Positions 1 to 9,069 of a stretch of DNA of 64,000 bases are shown one piece after another. The DNA comes from an uncultured Gammaproteobacteria bacterium. Lineage in GTDB: Bacteria > Pseudomonadota > Gammaproteobacteria > HK1. A model generated the notes under the pieces. The model did not search any database. It was not told the DNA's origin and was given only the letters and a program-made list of their open reading frames with translations. Each line of letters starts with the position of its first letter. The stretch's first letter is position 1. The translations under genes and the position numbers were made by a program. Where the stretch lies: positions 372,001 through 436,000 of the forward strand of contig OY282378.1 in NCBI GenBank assembly GCA_958295835.1. Direction: 5' to 3'.

Positions 1-912
1 ATAGACGGGACAGAGGGCAGTCTCTTTGATTTGCAATCGGATGAAATATGAGGCGGCAACTGCTTCGAAGCGGCCGTCCCAGATACCAGTTTTTCCAACG
101 AGCTCTTTGCTGTTTGTCCGATTGAAAAGGATGTCGCCCACATGAAGCGCATACTTTTCGGTATCGGCCTCCGTGAGTTCGGTGTATTTCAGGTCCGTGC
201 AGTTGAGATAGCCATCGTAGGTGACGTTGCCCATCCGCAGTACAGGCACACCCTCAGCTCGGTCGTTGGCCTTCTTGCTCGTGCCGTATTGGGTTAGAAC
301 ACAATTGGCTCCCAGCGGCTCGATTCCCCACCCCATCGGGTTTTCGATCGGGTCGCCGAACATCTTGATGAAGAGCGCAGGTATGAATTCCCGAAGGCGG
401 CCGGCGGTCCGTGCGCGCAGGCGTTCGATGCGTGCCGCCCGATTCAGGATGCCGGCGATCCGCCGTTGCTCGTCGAGTGTGGGAAGAGGAACATTTATTT
501 CCTTGATTTCGCGTATAGCAATACCTTTAACAGTTGTGCCAGTTCCCATCGCTTCGATTTCAGGAGCCAAGCTCTTCAGCACCCAGAACAGATATTCTGG
601 CCACACATCTTCGCGTGGGAGCAGGGCTTTGACATCTTGATTGATGGCAACGTCAATATCGGTAATTGCGACTTTCCCTAGGCCAACGCGAGTAACGAGG
701 AGCACGGTTCCCGAGGGAGCTACGTTGGCAGCCGAATGTTTCAAGCCTTCCGCAGATAGATGTTCCAGAGTCGCGGAAATCCGATCCGAACAGAAATCCT
801 TAACGGTCGCCCACGGAATATCACCCTCCCAATATTCCGGAACCTTTCGCGAGGGTGTGCCACCTCCTACGAATTCACATAGGTCACCGAGTCGGGCAGA
901 GCACAAAGTCAT
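1..912 (-). CDS. hsdS: Type I restriction-modification specificity subunit HsdS (3' end outside window)
   Basis: This is the DNA-recognition subunit of a type I restriction-modification complex. I translated it by hand from the ATG at 912, which overlaps the hsdM stop as ATGA, so the two are translationally coupled. The start reads MTLCSARLGDLCEFVGGGTP, followed by a YWEGDIPWATVKD stretch, the classic opening of a target-recognition domain. A conserved-helix segment (DEQRRIAGIL, then an Arg-rich helix) lies near residues 165-190. A second recognition domain follows, with an HVGDILFNRTNS stretch. About 304 residues are visible without a stop, and the frame runs off the left edge. The family is usually 380-450 residues, so roughly a quarter to a third is missing. 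Identification is firm; the target sequence cannot be read from this. Confidence 0.92.
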   Translation of the reverse strand, partial: MTLCSARLGDLCEFVGGGTPSRKVPEYWEGDIPWATVKDFCSDRISATLEHLSAEGLKHSAANVAPSGTVLLVTRVGLGKVAITDIDVAINQDVKALLPREDVWPEYLFWVLKSLAPEIEAMGTGTTVKGIAIREIKEINVPLPTLDEQRRIAGILNRAARIERLRARTAGRLREFIPALFIKMFGDPIENPMGWGIEPLGANCVLTQYGTSKKANDRAEGVPVLRMGNVTYDGYLNCTDLKYTELTEADTEKYALHVGDILFNRTNSKELVGKTGIWDGRFEAVAASYFIRLQIKETALCPVY

Positions 913-2540
913 TCCCCCACCGCCTCCCGCACCGCCTCGGCAAGCTCGTCGATCTCCTCCAGAATCTCGCGCTCCGTGGCCCTGAGCTCGTCGAGGATTT
1001 CCAGCGGGTCGCGATGCTCCACTCGTGCGCGGCTCTGCGGCCGGTAACGCCCCGCGCTCAAATTGAAGTCGGCGGCGCGGATCGCTTCCGCGTCGGCGAA
1101 CCACCACTTCTCTTTCCAGTCGTCGTCCGGGCCACGGTCCCGCCAGGCGGTCCACCGTTCCGCACGCTCCCGGAAGGCCGCGACGAGGTCCGGCAGGTCG
1201 TCCTCCTCGACCGGCGTGTCGTGGTTGGCGTCGAGCTTGAAGCCGTCGTGGTCGGCGTGCAGGAACATCACGCGCTCGGTGGTGCCGCCCTTGCGGAACA
1301 CCAGCACGGAGGTCTTGACCCCGGAGTAGGGGTTGAACACGCCGCCCGGTAGCGACAGCACCGCCTCGACGGTGTTGTTCTCCACCAGCTTGCGGCGGAG
1401 CTCGCGATGCGCGCCGGTGGAGCCGAACAGGACCCCCTCGGGCACCACCACCCCGCAGCGTCCGCCTTCCTTCAGGTGGTTCAGCATGTATTGCAGGAAC
1501 AGCAGCTCCGTCTGCGCGGTCCTGCCGACCTTCACCTCCTCGACGATGCGGTCCCGGTCGAGACGGCCGGAGAAGGGCGGGTTGGCGAGGATGACGTCGA
1601 AGCCCTCCGGCGGGAGGCCCAGCTCCGCCTTCGCCGAACGGTCGAGGGCGCGGGTCAGAGCATCGCGACGCAGGATGCGCACCTTGTCCATGCCGCGCAG
1701 GGTCAGGTTCATGGTGGCGAGGCGCACCATCTGCGGGTCCACGTCGTTGCCGAAGAAGGTCGTCTCGTGCAGCCGGCGTACCGCATTGCGGCTCAGGGTG
1801 TCGCCGAGGCCGCGGCGGACCGTCTTGCCTTCCGCCTCCACCTCCTCGACCCCGTCCGGCGACGAGTTCGCGAGCCGGATGTGGTCGTAGGCGCCGACCA
1901 GGAAGCCCGCGGTGCCGGCCGCCGGGTCGTAGATGGTCTCCCCGAGGCGGGGGTCCACGAGCCGGACCATGGCGCGGATGACGTGGCGGGGGGTGCGGAA
2001 CTGGCCCAGCTCGCCCGCCTGCCGGATCTGGCGCAGCACGTGCTCGAAGAGATCACCCTTGGTGTCGGCATCCACCCGTTCGAGATGCAGGTCGTTCACC
2101 TGCGAGACGACTTGCGAGAGCACGGTCGGCTCGTCGATGACGAGGCGGGCGCCGTCCATGAAGTCGGTGACGCCCCCGGCGGCGATCCTGGCGTAGAACG
2201 GGAAGACCTCCTCGCGCACCCAGGAGACCAGCCGCTCGCCGTTCAGAGCATTCGCCCACGAGGACCAGCGAAGCAGCTCGCAAGGGACGGTCTTCGTGTT
2301 CCGGCCGCGGCCGTTGCGGAGGTTGCGCAAGCGCCATCGCCCCTCGAAGACGCTCGCGTAAGCCGACGCCTTCGGGCGGCGGGCGGCACGGACGCGCGCG
2401 GCGTCCGCCGCTTCGAACATGTAGAAGAAGATGAGAAAGCTGAGCTGTTCGGCGTTCTGGGACGGGTTCGGGTAGCCGCCGCCATAGAGATGGTCGCGGA
2501 TGCGGTCGATGCCGCGGCGGAGATCGGGGGTCAGGGGCAT
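909..2540 (-). CDS. hsdM: Type I restriction-modification N6-adenine methyltransferase HsdM
   Basis: This is the modification subunit, which methylates adenine in the site chosen by HsdS. It has 543 residues, normal for the family. An HsdM N-terminal helical domain (about 1-150) precedes the SAM-binding motif DPAAGTAGF (about 205-213) and the catalytic NPPF motif (about 320-323). The GELGQFRTPRHVIRAMV stretch before the SAM motif is also characteristic. The stop overlaps the hsdS start by four bases. The gene belongs to the same minus-strand locus as hsdR, but a hicBA pair and about 0.5 kb of non-coding DNA lie between them. No disruption is seen, so it should be active. Confidence 0.96.
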   Translation of the reverse strand: MPLTPDLRRGIDRIRDHLYGGGYPNPSQNAEQLSFLIFFYMFEAADAARVRAARRPKASAYASVFEGRWRLRNLRNGRGRNTKTVPCELLRWSSWANALNGERLVSWVREEVFPFYARIAAGGVTDFMDGARLVIDEPTVLSQVVSQVNDLHLERVDADTKGDLFEHVLRQIRQAGELGQFRTPRHVIRAMVRLVDPRLGETIYDPAAGTAGFLVGAYDHIRLANSSPDGVEEVEAEGKTVRRGLGDTLSRNAVRRLHETTFFGNDVDPQMVRLATMNLTLRGMDKVRILRRDALTRALDRSAKAELGLPPEGFDVILANPPFSGRLDRDRIVEEVKVGRTAQTELLFLQYMLNHLKEGGRCGVVVPEGVLFGSTGAHRELRRKLVENNTVEAVLSLPGGVFNPYSGVKTSVLVFRKGGTTERVMFLHADHDGFKLDANHDTPVEEDDLPDLVAAFRERAERWTAWRDRGPDDDWKEKWWFADAEAIRAADFNLSAGRYRPQSRARVEHRDPLEILDELRATEREILEEIDELAEAVREAVGE

Positions 2541-2684
2541 CGCCGGGATTTCATCGGCGGGCGGACGACTCCCGCGCCGCCGTGCGGACAGGGTGAAACG
2601 CCATCAGGACCGGAAGGAGAAGCGCGAGAGCCGACGGAAAAACCGGCACGGCTCGTCACGACCCTCGGCAACGCGGGCGGATCA

Positions 2685-2870
2685 TCAGGCGCGAACAATG
2701 TCAGGGTCCTGGCAAATCTTGCGGGCGAGTGCGTCATCGATCTCGGTATGTCGGGGAACGGCCGAACGCCGGTTCAGAGCAGGGTTGTGCCACCAGGAGT
2801 GCCGGGCACCTTCTCGAAGCAACTCGCATCCGTTCCTGCGCAAATGCCGCAGGAACTCCCGGCGCTTCAT
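2685..2870 (-). CDS. hicA: HicA-type mRNA interferase toxin
   Basis: A 61-residue protein with the HicA/YcfA double-stranded-RNA-binding-like fold: KRREFLRHLRRNGCELLREG, then a His-containing segment (ARHSWWHNP) and VPRHTEIDDALARKI. The family carries its catalytic His in the G-(S/R)-H segment; here H24 or H28 would serve. HicA toxins cleave mRNA during translation and are neutralised by HicB. The ATG at 2870 overlaps the hicB stop by four bases, giving hicB-hicA order (antitoxin first), the less common arrangement. The pair sits inside the hsd locus between hsdM and hsdR on the same strand. Confidence 0.85.
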   Translation of the reverse strand: MKRREFLRHLRRNGCELLREGARHSWWHNPALNRRSAVPRHTEIDDALARKICQDPDIVRA

Positions 2871-3085
2871 ACGGCGATGGAGACCTCTTCGAAGTCCTCA
2901 CCGGCGGCGGCGGTCGCCTCGCGGCGATTCAGCTCCAGCGCTTCGCGCAGCGTCACCGTGAGTGTTTCCAGCAACGCGGCCTTCGTGCGTTCCTGGCAAT
3001 TCACGCCGGGAACCTCTGCGATCCAGCCGATCCACCAGGGACCGGACCGCTTCATGACGGCGGTAAACCCTTCCTTCATGGCCAT
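2867..3085 (-). CDS. hicB: HicB-type antitoxin
   Basis: A 72-residue protein beginning MAMKEGFTAVMKRSGPWWIG, then EVPGVNCQERTKAALLETL and a helix ending in EALELNRRE. This is the short HicB partial RNase-H-fold antitoxin. I chose the ATG at 3085 because the HicB consensus begins there; the upstream open frame to 3295 encodes nothing recognisable. No C-terminal DNA-binding extension is present, so autoregulation would need hicA or another factor. The overlap with hicA supports coupled translation. Confidence 0.82.
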   Translation of the reverse strand: MAMKEGFTAVMKRSGPWWIGWIAEVPGVNCQERTKAALLETLTVTLREALELNRREATAAAGEDFEEVSIAV

Positions 3086-3600
3086 CCGAATCCTGTCCTG
3101 GCTTTCGCGGGAACCCCGACCGTAGCCCGGCCCGATCGGCCCACAAGATCTCGCGACCAAGCCGAGCCGCCCTTCGAGCCGTGGCCCGAGGATCGACCGG
3201 ATAGCGCCGGAGACTATCCCGGCAGCGCAGTGGGGGACAACACCGCGCCCGGTGTCTCGTCCCAGAAGACGGTGATTCAGCCAAGTGCGCCACAAGTCGG
3301 ATGACCATCTGTGGTTCAGCTTCTTCCCCGAAGCCGCACACGTTCTGCTTCACAGCAAGAAGAGCGTTTTCGTCGATGAGGTCAACGGCGGCGGGACCGA
3401 CCTCGAGGGTGATTTCATGCTGGCCGGGCCTTCGCCTTCGGTGCGAATGACATTGGCCGAGATGGATTCCCGCTTTCGCGGGAATGACGGAGTCTCCGCC
3501 TCCGCTTTCGCGAGGACCAGCGTGCGCGGGAATGACGGAGCGTGCGGGAGTGGCGGGGCGTGGCGGGAATGACGGGTCTCTGATTTATGCAGCACCCGAG
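3086..3600. other. Non-coding spacer between hicB and hsdR
   Basis: About 515 bases separate hsdR from hicB. No convincing gene is seen on either strand: the small open frames match no family and the GC bias is not codon-like. The right part carries the palindromic repeats listed separately. The break in an otherwise compact hsd locus suggests that hicBA and the flanking DNA were inserted between hsdR and hsdM. Confidence 0.5.
3461..3576. repeat. dRS3-like short palindromic repeats
   Basis: The core ATTCCCGCTTTCGCGGGAAT at 3466-3485 is a near-perfect inverted repeat followed by GACGG. Two more half-elements ending in GCGGGAATGACGG follow at about 3524-3536 and 3562-3574. The pattern resembles the dRS3 repeats of Neisseria and similar intergenic repeats of other proteobacteria, which often mark insertion or recombination sites. 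It could also form a hairpin in RNA, but no T-run follows. Confidence 0.7.
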
Positions 3601-5760
3601 TCAATCCTCCATCGCCGGGGGCCGGTCGCCGGCACGCGCCGGGCCGCCGCCCGGCCCGTTCTCGTCGAAGACCGCGACGTTGAGGGTGCCGAGCACGAGG
3701 TCGAGCGCGTCGCGGCCTCCGAAGACCCGCGCCGCCTGATCGTAGCCTCCGAGTCCCGCGAAGGGGTGCGAGTCAAGATCGTAGTCCCAGAAGCCGTCGA
3801 TGGTCATCGCGTCGGCCCGGATGCGGCTGCCGATGAGGCCCGCCCAGCGCGCCTGCCCGGCGTCGAATGTCTGCTCGCCGAGCCACGCCTCGAAGCGAAG
3901 GCCCAGCAAGGCGGAGCGGGCCTCGTGCGCCGCAGTGCGCACGATCCTGCCGTCCTCGTCGAGGGTCACCCAGTCGCGGCTCGCGGGGTCGATGTGATCG
4001 TCCACGTCGAGGGTCAGCAGGGTGCGCGGCGTGCGGGGGCCGTAGGGCGGTTGTCCCGGCTCTGCGACCACGCTGCCGGCGATCTCGCCGTCGTCGTCCC
4101 CGTGGAAATCGGTGACTCCTACGAAATCGAAGATGGTGAATCCGGTCTTTCGGATGTGCGGCGCCTTGCGGGTGCCGCGCCCGCGCATCTGCCGATAGAG
4201 GATGGCGCTCCCGGTGAAGCGCGCCATCACCAGATTGACGACCTCCGGGCAGTCGAAGCCGGTGTCGAGCATGTTCACGCTGACCAGGATCTGCGGGAAC
4301 TCCTCTTCCTTGAAGCGCTTGATGATGGCGCTGGCATCCGGGGACGGTCCGCCGCCCACGTCGCTGACTACGAAATCGGCGTAGCGCGTCGCGGGATGGG
4401 GCTTCAGATCCGCGAAGTGCTCGTCGAACATCGTCGCCAGCGTCTCGGCATGGCGCCGGGTCACCGCGAAGACGATGGTCTTGCCCCGGCTCGGGAAGCG
4501 GCGGACACCGTCCCGGCCCGTGAAGCCTCCGTCGATCACCTCGCGGAATTCACGCACGATGGCGCGGTTGCGCTCCGGGATCGTGAACTTCCGTTCCAGC
4601 GCCCGAGGGTCCACGACGATGCGGTCGGCGGTCCCGAACAATTCCTCGAACTCCGTCCGCGCCCCATCGTCCATCGCAGTCCAGTCGAGCGCGCCACGCT
4701 CGACCTCGAAGCCGCCCTCGGCCGCAGTCTTCACCGTCATCGCCTTGTAGATGCGGTAGGGCGCCAGCCAGCCTTCCCCGATCGCCTGCCGTAGCCCGTA
4801 GCGGAAGGTGGGCGCATCGAGCTCGAAGAAGCGCAACGTGTCGCGCACGAAACGCCCGTCCTCGGGGTCGGGGTACGGCGCATCGGCCCCCGCCGTGCAG
4901 GGCGTCGCGGTCAGGCCCAACTGGATGCCGTCGAAATGGCGCAGCACGCCGCTCCACCTGCCGTAGATCGAGCGGTGGCATTCGTCGGTGATCACCAGAT
5001 CGAAATAGCCCGACGAGAGCGCGTGGTACTCGGCGATCATGGTCTGCAAGGTCGCGATGGTGATGCGCTTGGCGCGGTCGAAGCCGCGGCCCGGGCGCAG
5101 TACGTGGCAGGGATAGTCGCGAAGGTGATCGGTGAAGGCGTCCTCGGCTTGTACGGCCAGTACGATCCGGTCCACCAGGAAGAGGACGCGGGTGACCGCG
5201 CCGGCCTCGAACAGGCGCTTGACGAAGGCCGCCGCGGTGCGGGTCTTGCCGGTCCCCGTCGCCATCTCCACCAGGAGCTTGCGCCGCCCCTGCGCAACCT
5301 GCGCCGAAAGCGCTTCGATGCAGTCGATCTGGTAGCCGCGATCCACGATCTTGCGGTCGATCGGGACGTCGGCCAGCGCGCGCCGCACCGAGCGCGCGGC
5401 GACCCGGCGTTCCAGATCCTCCTGGGAATAGAAGGTGGCGATTTCGCGGGCGTGGGCGTCCCGGCCGCGGTCCAGGAAGCGCACCTCCTCGCCGTTCGAG
5501 AGGAAGACGAAGGGGACGTCGAGCAGCGTTGCGTAATGGATGCCCTGGTCCTGCGCGGTGAGCGGCTGGACGCTCGCGCGCTTGGCCTCGACGACGGCCA
5601 TGGGCCGCCCGGCGCGGTTGCAGAGCACGTAGTCGGCGCGCGAGCCGTCCGGGAGTGCGTGCTCGAACAGGACGCTCACGCCGTCGGCCAGGTTCCATCC
5701 GGCGTCGGCGAGCAGGGCGTCGATCCTGACGCGGGAGAACGCCTCGGTGGTGCCGGCCAT
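3601..5760 (-). CDS. hsdR: Type I restriction endonuclease subunit HsdR
   Basis: This is the ATP-dependent translocase/nuclease subunit. The N-terminal nuclease domain shows the PD-(D/E)xK pattern, with ADYVL near residue 43 and VVEAK at about 57-60. The superfamily 2 motor follows: Walker A ATGTGKT (about 167-173), DECH box (about 259-262), and the late motifs SVNMLDTGFDCP and MRGRGTRK. At 719 residues it is shorter than most HsdR proteins (about 800-1100), mainly because the C-terminal helical domain that binds the methylase core is small. All catalytic motifs are present, so I expect it to be functional. Confidence 0.94.
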   Translation of the reverse strand: MAGTTEAFSRVRIDALLADAGWNLADGVSVLFEHALPDGSRADYVLCNRAGRPMAVVEAKRASVQPLTAQDQGIHYATLLDVPFVFLSNGEEVRFLDRGRDAHAREIATFYSQEDLERRVAARSVRRALADVPIDRKIVDRGYQIDCIEALSAQVAQGRRKLLVEMATGTGKTRTAAAFVKRLFEAGAVTRVLFLVDRIVLAVQAEDAFTDHLRDYPCHVLRPGRGFDRAKRITIATLQTMIAEYHALSSGYFDLVITDECHRSIYGRWSGVLRHFDGIQLGLTATPCTAGADAPYPDPEDGRFVRDTLRFFELDAPTFRYGLRQAIGEGWLAPYRIYKAMTVKTAAEGGFEVERGALDWTAMDDGARTEFEELFGTADRIVVDPRALERKFTIPERNRAIVREFREVIDGGFTGRDGVRRFPSRGKTIVFAVTRRHAETLATMFDEHFADLKPHPATRYADFVVSDVGGGPSPDASAIIKRFKEEEFPQILVSVNMLDTGFDCPEVVNLVMARFTGSAILYRQMRGRGTRKAPHIRKTGFTIFDFVGVTDFHGDDDGEIAGSVVAEPGQPPYGPRTPRTLLTLDVDDHIDPASRDWVTLDEDGRIVRTAAHEARSALLGLRFEAWLGEQTFDAGQARWAGLIGSRIRADAMTIDGFWDYDLDSHPFAGLGGYDQAARVFGGRDALDLVLGTLNVAVFDENGPGGGPARAGDRPPAMED

Positions 5761-6131
5761 CGGCCCGCTACGTCCAGTCCTGCACGGAAGGTTTCATGCG
5801 CCCGTCCATATGATGCCCGGCATCGTCCGATCTCCATCCGTTTCGGCCGGTGCGGAACCTGCGGGGCGAGTGCAACACCATCAAGTCAACGCCTTGTCCG
5901 AAACAGATCCCATTCTTGCTTTCCGTATCAAACCATATCGGGTATGGGCTGACGACTCGCGGCGAGGTGCGGTCCAGTCCACGAAACAGGCCGTGTTCAC
6001 GATGGCGTCGGCGCGTCGAGCGTTGGAGAAGGATCTGTTGCTTCTTGATGTCATCACCCCGGCACGATCCGGCCCGCTCATGCTGCATGATGGATCGGCC
6101 GGGGGGCAGGCCGGCGCCACGGAGCGGTTCG
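5761..6131. other. Intergenic region, no gene recognised
   Basis: These 371 bases lie between the divergent starts of hsdR and the SDR gene. They hold no recognisable coding sequence; the short open frames have no family features. Promoters for both genes should lie here, but no strong sigma-70 hexamer pair stands out. Confidence 0.5.
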
Positions 6132-6884
6132 ATGCGCACAGGTGAAGGATTCGGCGGAAAGACGGCGCTGGTGACCGGCGCGGCCGGGGGCATGGGCCTC
6201 GCGGTGGGCCGCCGGCTCTGCGGGGAGGAGGCGCGCGTCTATGGCGTCGATACGCGAGCACCCGGTCCGGGCGAAACACCCGCCGGCGCGGTCTTCGAGA
6301 TCGGCGACGCGGGCGACGAGGGCCTGATGTCCGCGCTCGCGGCGCGGGCGTTCGAGGAGACCGGCCGGCTCGACCATCTCGTCAACGCGGCGGGGGTGCT
6401 CTGGTTCGACCGCGACACGTCGCTCACGTCCATCGATCCGGCGGTCTGGGACGAAGTGCTGCGCATCAACCTCACCGCCGCGATGATCGCCGCGCGGGTC
6501 ACGCTGCCGTACCTGCGGCGGCGCGGGGGCTCGATGGTGCACGTCTCGTCGACCCAGTGCTATCGCGGCGACGACCGGCCGCAGGATGCGTACCAGGTGT
6601 CGAAGGCGGGGCTCCTCGCCCTGTCGAAGTCGATCGCCATCCAGTTCGCGGGGGACGGCGTCCGGTCCAACGTCGTCGTCCCCGGCCCCACCCGCTCGCC
6701 GATGCAGCGGCGGTGGGACGAGGACCCGGCCGCGGAGCGGGCCGTCGCGGCGGGGATTCCGCTCGGCCGGGTCGGCACCACCGGCGACCTCGCCGAGGCG
6801 ATCCTCTTTCTGCTCTCCGACCGCGCGAGCTGGATCACCGGCACCGAATTGATCGTGGACGGCGGACTGCTCGCCAAGCCCTGA
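6132..6884 (+). CDS. Short-chain dehydrogenase/reductase (SDR family)
   Basis: An NAD(P)-dependent oxidoreductase of 250 residues with the classical SDR layout. It has the nucleotide-binding TGAAGGMG near the N-terminus, NAAG at about residue 87, the catalytic Ser in HVSSTQ, YQVSK (Tyr/Lys pair), and the C-terminal ITGTELIVDGG. I chose the ATG at 6132, with GGAG eight bases upstream, because the Rossmann strand begins directly after it; the frame stays open further upstream but encodes no homology. Closest in character to 3-oxoacyl-ACP-reductase-like or polyol SDRs. The substrate cannot be told, and it stands alone on this strand. Confidence 0.9.
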   Translation: MRTGEGFGGKTALVTGAAGGMGLAVGRRLCGEEARVYGVDTRAPGPGETPAGAVFEIGDAGDEGLMSALAARAFEETGRLDHLVNAAGVLWFDRDTSLTSIDPAVWDEVLRINLTAAMIAARVTLPYLRRRGGSMVHVSSTQCYRGDDRPQDAYQVSKAGLLALSKSIAIQFAGDGVRSNVVVPGPTRSPMQRRWDEDPAAERAVAAGIPLGRVGTTGDLAEAILFLLSDRASWITGTELIVDGGLLAKP

Positions 6885-7015
6885 GCCTCGTCCGGCTGGC
6901 CGGGTCTCGGGATGGGGGGGCGTTCAAGCGCGAGCTGCTCGATCGGGGTCCCCGCGGAGCCGGACCGTCCGCTCCGAACGCGGCCGCCGACGTCACGTCG
7001 GACGGAGGGCGCGGA

Positions 7016-7423
7016 CTATCCTTTCGTCGTCGCGAGATAGCGGGGCAGCGGATCGGCGATGTCGAGCCACTCCAGCCGTTCTTCGCAATAGACGTGGAAC
7101 TCGGGACGCAGCGTCTGCGGCTCGTCGAAGGTGCTCACGTAGAAGTGGATCTCGCCGGGGAAGCGTTCTCCCTCGTAGGTGAGCGGGGTGCCGCAGCCCG
7201 CGCAGAAGCCCCGCTGCACGCCCGGCGAGGACGCGAACTGCTCCCGCTTGCCGCGCGTGAACGAGACCGACCCCGCGTCCGCGCCGACGAACGTGGTGAC
7301 CGGCGCCCCGGTGCTCCGCCGGCAGCTCGTGCAGTGGCAATACCCGATCCACTTCGGCGGCGCATCGATCCGGTACCGCACCGCGCCGCACAGGCATCCG
7401 CCTTCGAGTGGTGGTGTGGACAT
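7016..7423 (-). CDS. GFA / CENP-V family zinc-binding protein
   Basis: A 135-residue protein of the glutathione-dependent formaldehyde-activating enzyme (GFA) fold. It starts MSTPPLEGGCLCGAVRYRID and has the zinc ligands CLCG, CHCTSC and CAGCG in the expected order, then FYVSTFDEP. Most members with this domain have unknown activity; formaldehyde-glutathione condensation has been shown for only a few. It lies 123 bases downstream of the TauD-like gene on the same strand and may be co-transcribed. Confidence 0.88.
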   Translation of the reverse strand: MSTPPLEGGCLCGAVRYRIDAPPKWIGYCHCTSCRRSTGAPVTTFVGADAGSVSFTRGKREQFASSPGVQRGFCAGCGTPLTYEGERFPGEIHFYVSTFDEPQTLRPEFHVYCEERLEWLDIADPLPRYLATTKG

Positions 7424-7546
7424 CGCCGATCCTCCTCCGTGTCTGCCTTCGTTTGCGCCGGGCTACTGCCGTGGCTCCGGGGCTCGAATCTCGCGGCGCC
7501 GGGCTCCCTTCCGCCGTGAACTCCGTGCGACCTCCCGTGCCGGACT

Positions 7547-8428
7547 TCAGGCCACTGCTGTCGCCGCGGCGTGGACTGCGGGCCTGCCGCGCACGCTGAT
7601 ACGCCACAGCAGCCGTGAATCCGCCCCCGACGTGGCGACGTCGATCGGGCTCGCGGCGTGCATCGTCTGCAAGGTGTCCCACACCACGAGATCGCCCACC
7701 GAGTACTTGTGACGATAGATATGCCGCTCCTGGAGGGCGTGATCCTTGAGTGAGTCGAGGAGCGCCTCCGCCTCGTCGCCGGGCATCCCCTTGATGGCGT
7801 ACGCCCCGTGTCCGAGTGCGTAGAGGGCCTTGCGCCCCGTGATCGGGTGGCGCATGACGAGCGGTTGATAGACCGGCGGCACGCGCCGGTCCTGCTCGTC
7901 GTTGATGATCGGGTTCACCGGAGGCTCGTCCGGGCGGCGCTTGCCGCGCCCGTACTTGTGGGCGACCTCGATGCCGTCGATGCGCCGCCTGGTCTCGCCG
8001 TCGAGGTTGTCGTAGGCGGTGGCCATGTCGCAGTACTGCGTCTCCCCGCCGCGTTCGGGGGCGATGATCGAGTAGAGCATCGTCGCGCTTGCCGGCACCT
8101 TCTCGTAGGACTGGTCGGTATGCCAGAGCGCCGCGCCGTTGCGGATCTTCGGGTCCTCGTCACGCTTCTCGGTATTTCCCACCGTCATCATCTCGGGATA
8201 CCCGGGCATGCGCATGTGGTCGAGCATGTGGGGGATGGGCGTGCCCCATTGCCGCCCGAAGCGCCGGTACCGATCCTCGTCGAGGCGCTGGTCCCGGATG
8301 ACGATGACGCGATGGGCGTAGAGCGCATCGGTGAGGGTGCGCATGAGGGAATCGCCGACTCCGGCGCCGATGTCGACGCCGCGGATCTCCGCGCCGAGCA
8401 CGGCGTCGAGCGGGGTGATCGTCGCCAT
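7547..8428 (-). CDS. TauD/TfdA-family Fe(II)/2-oxoglutarate dioxygenase
   Basis: A 293-residue dioxygenase of the taurine/2,4-D dioxygenase family, which uses 2-oxoglutarate and O2 to hydroxylate small acids or sulfonates. The iron ligands are visible: H103 and D105 in LWHTDQSY, and the distal His in DTLQTMHAAS (about 257), followed by RLLWRISVRG with the Arg that binds 2-oxoglutarate. The length is normal. The substrate is unknown; homologues act on taurine, alkyl sulfates, phenoxyacetates or carnitine-like compounds. Confidence 0.9.
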   Translation of the reverse strand: MATITPLDAVLGAEIRGVDIGAGVGDSLMRTLTDALYAHRVIVIRDQRLDEDRYRRFGRQWGTPIPHMLDHMRMPGYPEMMTVGNTEKRDEDPKIRNGAALWHTDQSYEKVPASATMLYSIIAPERGGETQYCDMATAYDNLDGETRRRIDGIEVAHKYGRGKRRPDEPPVNPIINDEQDRRVPPVYQPLVMRHPITGRKALYALGHGAYAIKGMPGDEAEALLDSLKDHALQERHIYRHKYSVGDLVVWDTLQTMHAASPIDVATSGADSRLLWRISVRGRPAVHAAATAVA

Positions 8429-8511
8429 TCGTGCTCCCGTTGGAATGTCCCGACAAACCGGCGACGGGGCGCGGTACGTCCCTCTGCGGGGGCGGGTGTG
8501 CGGGATCGGAT

Positions 8512-8916
8512 TTACGCGGCGCGCTTGCCGGTGATGGCTTCGCGGAGCCCTTCGAGCAGGCCTTCGAGCTTGGCCATGCGCTCGCGCAGATCGGCCTGCC
8601 CCTGCTCGAGGCGCCCGAGACGTTCCTCGATGCGCTCGGTCATCCGGTCGATGCGTCCTTCGAGCCGGTCGATGTGCCCGTCGAGCCGGCCGACACGCCC
8701 GTCGAGCTGGCCGATGTGCCCGTCGAGCTGGCCGACACGCCCGTCGAGCTGGCCGATGTGCCCGTCGAGCCGGTCGATGTGCCCGTCGAGCCGGCCGACA
8801 CGCCCGTCGAGCCGGTCGATACGCGCGTCGAGCCGCGCACCTTGCCGAAGGATGAGACCGGCGAGCGCCACGCCGACGGCGAGGATCGCGATGAGCTCGG
8901 GGGTCAGTGAAGCCAT
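8512..8916 (-). CDS. Membrane-anchored coiled-coil protein with heptad repeats
   Basis: A 134-residue protein: one N-terminal transmembrane helix (about residues 5-24) followed by eight near-identical seven-residue units of type (R/Q)LDG(R/H)(V/I)(G/D), then a conventional charged coiled coil. At DNA level these are 21-base tandem repeats (about 8650-8830). I chose the ATG at 8916 because the membrane helix starts there. Such proteins occur widely in proteobacteria without known function. The repeats suggest the array length changes by slippage. Confidence 0.75.
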   Translation of the reverse strand: MASLTPELIAILAVGVALAGLILRQGARLDARIDRLDGRVGRLDGHIDRLDGHIGQLDGRVGQLDGHIGQLDGRVGRLDGHIDRLEGRIDRMTERIEERLGRLEQGQADLRERMAKLEGLLEGLREAITGKRAA

Positions 8917-9069
8917 GCGCCCGACACTACGCCGATGTCCCCGGCAAGGCAACGAACACGTTCATGAGGCATCGGGTGCGCCGGATGGCTGACCGAGCAT
9001 CGCCTCCGGCGGGGAGCTGGGGCAATATAGCCGCTCCCGGACGCCGTGCGGCAGTTCCCGATACGCGCC

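Noticed and set aside
8650..8830. Regular short repeats resembling a CRISPR array
   Set aside because: The repeats are contiguous 21-base units without spacers and translate into a heptad coiled coil.
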